Position numbers and translations under genes: made by a program. Shown here one piece after another: positions 32,895-41,308 of a stretch of DNA of 64,000 nucleotides; the first letter of the stretch is position 1, and each line of letters begins with the position of its first letter. The notes under the pieces were generated by a model that saw only the letters and a program-made list of their open reading frames with translations, did not search any database and was not told the origin of the DNA. This DNA comes from Caenorhabditis elegans (Eukaryota > Nematoda > Chromadorea > Rhabditida > Rhabditidae), in the NCBI RefSeq assembly GCF_000002985.6, contig NC_003279.8, positions 2,604,001 through 2,668,000 on the forward strand. Reading direction: 5' to 3'.

Positions 32895-33545
32895 CTGTAA
32901 AGAATGACCGAGGCGTGGATCGAGGGGCGGCAACGATCGATACGCTTAAGGAGCACTCACCCTTCTCAACTCGCTTCACGCATCGGCAAGAATTCATTTT
33001 TTTTTTCATCACGGAAATAATTATTGAAAATTTCAGATTCCGAATTCTGTGGCTGAAGTGTTGGGTCAGAAAAGTGACTGCCGTCGACATTTTCAACAGC
33101 AACGACTCGGAAAGGCTCGCGTTGATCGACCCGGAACCGTTACATCCACAAGCTTGCTGAGAAGAGTACGATTAACTTCGCGTTGAGGCCAGGTCCTGCT
33201 CCAAATCATGTGGATGCCATATATGTCCCCGCCGTTGGATCCACTCGCGTACGAGTTCATCGAGTCTCCGAATCGTTCCCAGTCGTCGGCAATCGTACGT
33301 TCTTCAAATCGGGCAACGCCGGAATAGAGTGGAATCAGTGTGGTCAAGCACTTCTCATTCTTGCTTCTGTTGAAGTGGATAAGACAAATCAATGGAGAGC
33401 AAAGTGTTCGTTTTAAATTTTTCTCACATCTTTCTAATAATTAATTAATTTCAGCTATACCTTATCAACATTCAATCAAGAGGGTCTGTAGTTGTTGCTT
33501 TGGAAAAAAAGCCCAATTTACGGTGCTAAGTGGAAACCCAACGGC
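32895..33545 (+). pseudogene. eIF2A-like translation factor relic
   Basis: The frame from about 33155 reads 'KSTINFALRPGPAPNHVDAI' then YVPAVGSTRVRVHRV, 'FFKSGNAGIEWNQCGQALLI', LASVEVDKTNQ. After a TTTCAG at about 33454 it reads LINIQSRGSVVVALEKK and, one frame over, GAKWKPNGREF. This follows the order of the eIF2A beta-propeller (SPGP...VYVPG, SFFKADKVTMLWN, LVIASTDVDKTG, VVWN...EF). The frame changes upstream (stop near 33163), again after 'DKTNQW', and again near 33510, and no N- or C-terminal part was found. A decayed fragment. Confidence 0.7.
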
Positions 33546-34017
33546 CGAGAATTCGCTTTTTTTTTCACCAAAATCAGAATTTTGCAAATAAAAGTTGATT
33601 TTAAAGCGATTAATTGCATAAATGTTTAATTTTAGAATTTTTATTAATAGTTTGAATCTTTTTGAAGAGTTTTAGTCATTAATTTGACTGATAACACAGA
33701 AAAATGATTTTTCTTTACAACGAAATCTTGCAGAATTGGTTAAAAAACTTCTATGAAATCAAAGATTTCAATAGAATAAAGCTACAAATCAATCAAAATC
33801 ACTAGAAATACAAATAGTTCTGATCAAAGTTCAATGTTCCAATCTACCAAGTGATCTATGCCACGCCAATTTTCTTATGTAAGTGTTGCTCTCCAATTTT
33901 CCTTAAAAAATGGCTCAAATACTCACATAAATGATCAAATTAACATTTTTTACAAGTTTGGTGGTATATTTTCTTTTCCTTAATAAGGAACCATCAGGTT
34001 CTTCCTACCCTCTACGG

Positions 34018-34352
34018 CTCTAGATACCTCAACTTCGACAACTCCTATCTACTTGGAGAGGCGAGATATCAAAAAGTGATCAACTGAAAACTTGCAGAGC
34101 ACATCAAAAACAATGACATTCAATTTAACCTATGTTTCTATCTTTCAAGATAGGGGAGTTAGACTTACATTTGTATTGCATACTTTTTGTTATTCTACTG
34201 GCTGCTCTCACTCCCTCATCTTAAGAGATAAACACATGATTTTTATTAATTATTATAGTTTTTGATATGGTCTACAACTTCTTAGTTAATCACTTTTTGA
34301 TATATTGCCTCTCTGAGGAGATAGGAGTTGTCGAAGTTACAGTATCTATAGC
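34018..34352. mobile_element. foldback element
   Basis: Left 'AACTTCGACAACTCCTATCT', GAGAGGC and TATCAAAAAGTGAT are mirrored at the right as ATCACTTTTTGATAT, GCCTCTC, AGATAGGAGTTGTCGAAGTT. The arms are about 70 bp around a unique centre. Confidence 0.75.
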
Positions 34353-34669
34353 TATGCGCATATGAAGAATCATATGGATTCTCATCATGCTATACTACTT
34401 ATCATCTGATTTTTGTGGGAAACAATGATTGAAAAATGTTTTTTCAAATGATAAAACAAGTTTTGATTTGATCTGAACATTTAGTGTTGGTTTAGTGAAG
34501 ATCAACTGCCAACTAAACAGTTTCCGTTGATTTGGGCATTTTTGAGCAATCTCAAGATTTGAAAAAAGATTTGAAAAAGTCCTTTCTCTAATTATCTCAA
34601 TTTCCCATTGTCTCTAGTACAAACCCTACAACGTTCCCACGCTTCGAAATGTTTAAAAAAGTTCTACGA

Positions 34670-35290
34670 AAATCGGGATTTTTCACCAGTAAAATTCTAG
34701 TAAAATTCCGAAAATTCAGCCTTTCCTAGGTTTTTAAATTTAAGAATTTCAGATATTCCACCACATTCGCCATCTTCATCAGCTTCTTCATCTCGAACTC
34801 CTGGATTTCCTACAAAAATCGGATTTTTTTCCTCTATGTCAGTTTAATTTATGTAAAATTCCGAAAATTCAGCCTTTCCTAGGTTTTTAAATTAAGAAAT
34901 TTCAGATCGTCCACCACGTTCGCCATCTTCATCGTTATCTTCGTCTCCAGCTCCTGGATTTTGCAGAAAATTCGGATTTTTTTCTCTATGTCAGTCAGAT
35001 TTATGTAAAAATCCGAAAATTCATCCTTTCCAAGGTTTTTAAATTAAAACATTTCAGATATTTCATCACCACCAACATCTTCATCCACTTCTTCGCCTGA
35101 AACGACGGGATTTTCCACAAAAATCGGATTTTTTCTCTTGGTCAGTCAGATTTATGTATATTTCCGAAATTTCGCCCCCTAGGTTTTTAAATTGAAAATT
35201 TTCAGATAGTCCACCTCCACCGCCTTCTTCATCCACTTCTTCGTCTCGAACTCCTAGATTTTGCAGAAAAGGGCGACGCCACCCCACTGC
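34670..35290 (+). repeat. tandem ~150-bp units, each a Ser/Pro-rich exon-like piece plus intron-like piece
   Basis: Four exon-like pieces begin at about 34753, 34907, 35058 and 35206, each after TTTCAG. They read PPHSPSSSASSSRTPGF, PPRSPSSLSSSPAPGF, SPPTSSSTSSPETTGF and PPPPPSSSTSSSRTPRF. Between them lies a conserved intron-like piece (AAAATTCCGAAAATTCAGCC, CCTAGGTTTTTAAATT). The donor side is poor (TATGTCAGT) and phases do not chain cleanly, so the array is probably decayed or non-coding. 33550-34010 and 35290-36170 show nothing else recognisable. Confidence 0.6.
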
Positions 35291-36169
35291 ACAAATTGCT
35301 TCCGTTCTCTTAATAACTTTGTTAATATTTAGTTTTTTAAAAGTTTAATTTATACATAAGTGAATAATATTAATAATAAATTGTCTTTCCAATTTATAAA
35401 CGTATTATATTGTCTTCTCTTTGTACTGATGGTGTGTAGAGTTCAGCTGTGTTCCGAATCCTGAAAAAAAAAAGTTACGGATACTTCCAAATCGACTTGA
35501 TTATTGTCTTTTTCATTTCCGAGATCGTAAGGGGTGGCCCTTATAATATTTTGGAGTTAACTGTGCTTTTTTGGAATATGAAAAAAAAAACGGTATTTTT
35601 TTTCGAGAATTTATTTTTAATATTTTTTCAACTTTTTTGGTTAAAAATTGTCTTCCAAAATTTGCAAATTCAGTGCGAAACGATCGATTTTCCATATAAG
35701 AATATTAGGAGGCAAGAAAAACTAAATTTGAATGCGCGCGCAAAAGGTGTTCAACAGGGCGCATTTGCTCTCCGAGCTTTCCGGGCGCCACGGTAGCACA
35801 GAAACTAGATCTCTCGTAAAATTTGAGAAAGATCTCGCAGGTACGCAGCGAAATGGTCCGCAATGTGTCTCGCGGTGTTTGCGTACTTGCGTACCGTAGT
35901 CCGCAAAACATTGCAGCGGCAAATAGATTTTTGAAGCAAATTTTAGCAGAAAAAAGGCAGAATTACTAGTTTAAAGTGAATAAAATTAAAAAAAAAAGAT
36001 TTTATTATTAAATTTATCAACTAACAATTCAAAATTAATGTATTAAAACACAGAAAAGTTGATTTTGAACAGAAAAACGGAGTAATCATTTAAAAAGACA
36101 ATATTAAAGTGAAAAAACACGCAAATCGATTGAAAAAACGAATTTAATATGTGGAATCGGCCTTCTTTT

Positions 36170-36766
36170 TCGCTTTTCGGCTGCAAGTTGGAATTTTTCT
36201 TGGGAAAAACTTTCGAAAATGAGGAAATCAGTGGGAACTTCTTAATTTCCTCGACTCCTGGTGAACTTTTTGTGTTAAATCCATCGAAATTGTGCGGAAT
36301 AGCTCATTGACAAGGTTTCAATCTGCAATTTGATGAAATTCTATATTTTTAAATTATTTTAATCACAACAAACCTGAGGAAATCCCGAATTCGATCCTTT
36401 CGATAAAATCCAGAGATGTCACTTTGCCACTTTTCCAAAATGAAGGAAACCATGTGGAGCTTCTCAGCTTTTTGAGTTCCTGGCCGAAATCATGATGAAA
36501 AACTATCGAAATTGACTTGAGCAGCTTCTTGGCAAGGTTTTTGTCTGAAATTTTAAGATTTTAATGATTTTTGAACGTTTTTAACACAACGAACCAAAGG
36601 AAATCCTGAATTTCACATTTCTGACTGTTTCCTGGGATGTTACATCGGCAGTTTTCCAAAATGAAGGACATCATGTAGAGCATCTCCACTTATTGAAATT
36701 CTGGTGAAGTTCTTGCCGACAAATCCATCGACATTACGTTGAACGTCTTCTAGGCAAGGTGTTTAT
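36170..36766 (-). pseudogene. decayed tandem triplicate of a ~171-nt exon, unrecognised
   Basis: On the - strand, three acceptor sites lie at 36766, 36544 and 36322, spaced 222 bp each, and each is followed by a related exon. The middle copy (36544-36374, 171 nt) is open and reads KNLAKKLLKSISIVFHHDFG then LRSSTWFPSFW, with start and end phases that would let copies chain. The right copy (36766-36595) is 172 nt with stops, and the left copy (from 36322) also has a stop. I do not recognise the protein. Confidence 0.45.
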
Positions 36767-36899
36767 CTGAAAATTCATGATTTCATGTACTTCCATTTTT
36801 TGAAAACTTAAAAAAATTTTACCAGGAATATGAGAAAGTGCTATTTTTATTGATTTTTTTTCTCAATTTAAATGTTTAGAACACAATTTCAGATAAAAT

Positions 36900-37305
36900 T
36901 GAGGCACAGTGAAACTCTTTTGTTCAAAAAACGCATTCACTTCTAGAGCCTATATCTCCGCGGAAAAAAATTTTATGACAAAGTGATCAACTACGAAGTT
37001 GTTCATCTTAATGTAAAGAACAACTATGTAGTTGAACATTTTTTACCAAAAAAATTGGTGACCAAAATATGACCATGAAAAGAGCAATAGAAAATATGCA
37101 TGTAGTTGCCGTATTTCACCCACTCTTATCTCAGCCACCAAATTTTTTGGTGGAAAATGTTCAACTACATAGTTGTTCTTTACATTAAGATGAACAACTT
37201 CGTAGTTGATCACTTTGTCATAAAAATTTTTTCCGCGAAGATATAGGCTCTAGAAGTTAATGGGGTATTTTGAATGTAGGAGTTCTACTGCACCATAATT
37301 TCTCA
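36900..37305. mobile_element. foldback element
   Basis: Left 'AACTACGAAGTTGTTCATCT' and TAATGTAAAGAACAACTA are mirrored exactly on the right (AAGATGAACAACTTCGTAGT). The arms run about 165 bp, from GGCACAGTGAAACTC to GAGTTCTACTGCACC, with more mismatch near the ends. Confidence 0.85.
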
Positions 37306-37429
37306 CTTGATGCTGTTTTTAGTGCATCCGAACAGAGGAAACAACAAAGTTTGCCTTTTTCTGAAACATCTAAGCAGTTTTTGAAAAGTTTTCGAAAAAA
37401 AAAAGAATTTCCGTTTTTTGAGATTTAAT

Positions 37430-38260
37430 TTTCAGTGAAAAAAATTTACTTTTGGAAAATTTCAAGTGAAAAATGTACGATTCGTGTATATGTTTGCCTT
37501 TATCTTGTAGAGAATTTTTAGCTGATTCTAATTCGGCAATAAAAATATAACATTTTGTGATCGTTTTCGAAAAAAAAATCTTTTTCTTTATTTTTAGTGC
37601 AAAATTTTAGTTTCGATAATTTTTCTATGAAGAATGTACGATTTCTAGAAAATTCTGCCTGTATCTTGCTCAAAATTAACAGTTCTTTCTTTTTAAAGCA
37701 AAAAATTAACACATTTTGTGATTTTTTGGCAAAAAAAATTATTTTATAATTTCTTATTTCAAAAAATTTTTTTTCGAAAAAATCTTAATGAAAAATTAAG
37801 ATTTCTCTATGAATTTAGTTCCATCTTATACAAAATTTAATGCTGATCATAAAACAACTATAAAATGTGAAGACTTTTTGATTTTCTTGAAAAATGGAAC
37901 GTTTTTAAAAACTGTTTTCAGTGAAAAAAATTTACTTTTGAAAAATTGTGAAAATTGAAAAATTGTGAATAAGTGAAATATGTACGATCTCTCAATAATT
38001 TTGTCTTCATCTTGTAGAGAATTGTTAGCTGTTTCTGATTCGGCAAGAAAAATACAACATTTTGTGATCGTTTTCGAAAAAAAAAATTTTTTTCTTAATT
38101 TTTAGTGCAAAATTTTAGTTTCGAAAAAAAATTTATGAAGAAGGTACGATTTCTAGAAAATTCTGCTCGTATCTTGTTCAGAATTTTTAGCTCTTTCTTT
38201 TTCATACCAAAAAATAAAATATTTTGTGATTTTTTAAGAGAACTCGTCAAAAAACTCACT
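37430..38260. repeat. ~508-bp tandem duplication of AT-rich sequence
   Basis: 'TTTTGTGATCGTTTTCGAAA', 'AGTGCAAAATTTTAGTTTCG' and 'GTACGATTTCTAGAAAATTC' occur twice in the same order about 508 bp apart (for example 37554 and 38062). Non-coding. It lies just upstream of the NSE3/MAGE gene. Confidence 0.7.
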
Positions 38261-38739
38261 TAATTCGTTTTCCTTGCCGCCCACTTCGACGTTCCTTTGT
38301 TTTTCTCGAATTTTTTCGCTTACTACTTGAAACAAGACACACTCTTTTGATTTTACAAAAAAAAATTACAAAAAAGATACGGAAAAACGGTTAAAATCGG
38401 CAAAAAACGGAGAGAATCGATGCCGAGCGAAAGGCTTGAAATTTAAACGATTGTTCGCAATAGAGCGTGTTTACCGCCATCTAGCGACTGAACCACCGTG
38501 GGGCGCATTAATTTGAAGTCTGTAAAAACAATTTGAACAAATTGTTTTTTTTTGTTTTCTCAATTTTGAAACATTTTCGTTTAAAAACGTTTTCTTTTTA
38601 TCAAAATTCATTTTTCTCGTTGTTCTTGAAATAAAATAGATTCTTTTTTATGGTGCAAGCTCGACAATAAATGCGTCTTTTGAATTCAACGATCTAACAT
38701 AACTTTCATGAAGGAAATTTCAGCTTTTAAAGGACAACG

Positions 38740-39703
38740 ATGAGCGGCAGCGACGATGATGCGACACAAATATCTCGAGAGGTAAGCTTATTTATGAAAT
38801 ATGCCGCAAATATCGTCCAATTTCAGGATGAAGAGCTCGCTTACGAAATCTATTTTTGGATTGTTCGCTGCATTGTAAGTCGTTCACACAGACGAAAAAG
38901 AGCATATTTGAGTGAATTTCAGTGTGAGAAAGGAGTTGTCAAGATCAGCGAGCTTCGTAAAATCTACCAGTCGACCGTCGTCAAGGATAGATCAGTTCAG
39001 TTCAGACCTCTGCCGGGAGTCTTGAAAGCTGTCAATGAGAATTTGCTGCATTGGCAGGGATGGAATGTAAGATTTCATAGTTTTTCACTGCTTATTTTTA
39101 ATTTATTTCAATCTTCTAAATCTTCAGGCAGTCATCCAAGACGATCGCCTCACATATGTGAATGTGAATGGAGATGCACCGAATGAAGTGAGAGCAAGTG
39201 AGACCGAGAGAACATTGGGACTTCTCAAGAATGTGTTGATGTATGTTTTTGTGGCGACGAAGCCTCAATCGAAACATCCAGGAGTTGCTCAAGAAGATCT
39301 GATGTCTTATATGGTAGAAGTTTATTGATACAAAATATTTATAAATTTAAGAACTTTTCAGGAAGCTTCAATGTCAACACACTCTGATCGGAAACTTTCC
39401 CTGGATCATATGGAATTCCTGAAGAAATTAATCGCTCCAAACGCTCGTTCCGAGTTCATCAAAAAGGGATATCTCGCATTTACGAAATCTGTGAACGAGA
39501 ACGACGAAGAAGTGTTCCGATACGAATGGGGACCGGCTGCTCGTCAAACTGTCGACCCACTTGCACTCGTTCAAACCTTCCAACAATTGACAGGAATGAA
39601 ACCGGAAATGCTGAAAGAGCAAACTGAAAGAGCCAATGAATTGAAGGCTGAGCAAGTGGCTGCTGTTACTCGGGGCGGTGTGCTCAGGACTAGAGGACAG
39701 TAG
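38740..39703 (+). CDS. MAGE-domain protein, NSE3-like (SMC5/6 complex)
   Basis: Five exons join in phase (38740-38781, 38827-38874, 38923-39066, 39128-39313, 39362-39703) and give 253 residues. An acceptor TTTCAG ends at 38723, 17 bp before the ATG, so trans-splicing is possible. The C-terminal half carries the MAGE homology pattern: 'NVLMYVFVATKP', a helix 'FLKKLIAPNARSEFIKKGYL', then VFRYEWGPAARQTVDPLALV, which matches the ...YEFLWGPRA... hallmark at the end of MAGE/NSE3 domains. The N-terminal half is winged-helix-like (VVKISELRKIYQSTVV). Family knowledge: NSE3/MAGE binds the NSE1 RING E3 ligase and NSE4 in the SMC5/6 complex, which acts in homologous repair; nematodes have few MAGE genes. 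AATAAA at 39713-39718. A broken 5' copy lies at 25480-26436. Confidence 0.85.
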
Positions 39704-39712
39704 GACGGATCC

Positions 39713-39718
39713 AATAAA
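39713..39718 (+). terminator. polyadenylation signal AATAAA of the NSE3/MAGE gene
   Basis: Ten bases after the stop codon, giving a very short 3' UTR. Confidence 0.7.
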
Positions 39719-39900
39719 AGAAACCATAACATTGATCTCCTAGTATCTTTTTTTTATGAATAAAAACATTAGATTTGCCGCATTTTTCATTCAGTAATCA
39801 ATTCTCTGTCGGAAAGTGACAATTCTTGTGTCATTTTAGAGTTCTCAACGAAATGCCTGCAATTTTTTTTGGAATTCTAAAAATTTAATCTGAAAATTCG

Positions 39901-39975
39901 AATTGCGCAGCATATTTGACGCGCAAAATATCTCGCAGCGAAAACTACAGTAATTCTTTAAATGACTACAAGCGT
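39901..39975. repeat. truncated GACGCGCAAAATATCTC repeat
   Basis: 'GCATATTTGACGCGCAAAAT' and 'GCGAAAACTACAGTAATTC' equal one arm of the foldback at 3710-4035. The other arm is absent. 39980-40390 shows nothing else recognisable. Confidence 0.8.
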
Positions 39976-40400
39976 CTAGACGCAGATTTCTCAACTGATT
40001 TTGCATGGTTAGGAGTGACGTCACAGTTTTCTGGGCCAAAAATTCACGCATTTTTTGTAGATCATTTTTTGTGTCAAAACATTGTAGGGGTCGGAACATG
40101 CTACTTTGGATTTTCTCAGAAGCACATAGTTTTCAAAATTTTTGGAAACTTGCCATGACTTTAACCGGAAATTATGAAACATCTAAAATTTTTGGAGTGT
40201 TTTATTATGATATTCGGTCGTCTTGGCGCATATATTGTCCAAGAATCTATGCAAAGAAAGAAACGAATTTGCGGAAGTTCAAATTACCGACTCAAGAGTT
40301 CTGCCGAAATCAAAACGTCGTCCGTCTTCAGTGGATCCCCTGGCGTCACAGTTCCTGAATTATTCGTTCAAAAAGGCAGTGGAAACAACGACCATTAGAA

Positions 40401-40831
40401 CAGGGGTGTGCGGCAAATTTGCCGAATTTGCCGAATTTGCCGTTTGCCGAGCTCGGCAAATTTGCCGAATTTGCCGAGCACGGCAAATTTCAAAAAAGTA
40501 GATTTGCCGAATTTGCCGAGCCCGGCAAATTTCGAAATTTGCCGCACACGTCAAAAATTTGACAGTACAATTTTGACTAAAACTATTGATTTTTTAGCCA
40601 AAAAATTAGTGAAATGGCACAAAATTGAGCTATTTTGATGCTTAAACAGACATACTACGCGGAACTTATTCAGAAACCAGATGTGTGTTAAGAATTCAGT
40701 AGTTTTGGTGCTCCAAAAAACATAAAAAATTTCAAATTTTTCCGAGTTTGTTAAGCACGGCAAATATTGAAAAAAGAGATTTGCCGAATTTGCCGAGTTC
40801 GGCAAACTTTGAGATTTGCCGCACACCCCTG
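40401..40831. mobile_element. hAT-like non-autonomous element with 8-bp target duplication
   Basis: A 431-bp element with terminal inverted repeats CAGGGGTGTGCGGCAAAT (the right end is the inverse, ATTTGCCGCACACCCCTG). It is flanked by CATTAGAA at 40393-40400 and again at 40832-40839. Inside are tandem TTTGCCGAATTTGCCGAG units at both ends and about 200 bp of unrelated AT-rich DNA. The terminus and 8-bp duplication are hallmarks of the hAT superfamily. No transposase is encoded. Confidence 0.9.
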
Positions 40832-40970
40832 CATTAGAAGACATGTCACATTGTGATATATGACTTTTATTGCTGTTTTTATTTCAATTTTATGTACTAT
40901 TAAAAACCGATAACCGAAAGTATATATTGCCCACAGTTTTTCTTAATATTCATTCAATATTCCTGTGATA

Positions 40971-41279
40971 ATGACCGTACTTCTTACAATCATTCGTCTT
41001 ACTTTCCTGCTCTTTGTGACATGCCTAGTAAGTTATGATAGCCTCTCAATTTCCAGAAATTCGTACTTAAAAACGCGCAGATTTATTGATTTATTCGAAC
41101 GGGTCTCGCCGCAAAAAAAAACGACCAAAAAGTACTGTCAGACTTTCCTCGCTGCGAGACCCATCCAAAAAAAATCGTGCGCTTTTAAATATGAGTTTCC
41201 CATAATATTACGACAGGTTGTCGCTCTGGCCGACGATACACCTGGATGCATCGATCACAACGGAGTTAAATTCTGTTAA
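40971..41279 (+). CDS. 39-residue predicted secreted peptide
   Basis: Two exons (40971-41027 and 41217-41279) join in phase 0 with a perfect donor (CTA|GTAAGT) and an acceptor (CGACAG). The first exon is a signal-peptide-like hydrophobic stretch (MTVLLTIIRLTFLLFVTCL). The second adds VVALADDTPGCIDHNGVKFC and a stop. If cleaved near Ala23-Asp24, the mature peptide would be about 16 residues with two cysteines. I do not recognise a family; small secreted nematode peptides may be signalling or antimicrobial, which is speculation. AATAAA at 41294-41299. The 3' end overlaps the convergent pseudophosphatase gene. Confidence 0.6.
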   Translation: MTVLLTIIRLTFLLFVTCLVSYDSLSISRNSYLKTRRFIDLFERVSPQKKTTKKYCQTFLAARPIQKKSCAFKYEFPIILRQVVALADDTPGCIDHNGVKFC

Positions 41280-41282
41280 ACA

Positions 41283-41299
41283 TTTATTTTTAAAATAAA
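41283..41299. terminator. overlapping convergent polyadenylation signals
   Basis: AATAAA on the + strand at 41294-41299 serves the peptide gene. AATAAA on the - strand at 41288-41283 (TTTATT on +) serves the pseudophosphatase. Each lies a few bases from the other gene's stop codon, so the two mRNAs must overlap tail to tail. Confidence 0.65.
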
Positions 41300-41308
41300 G
41301 TTCGAGTA

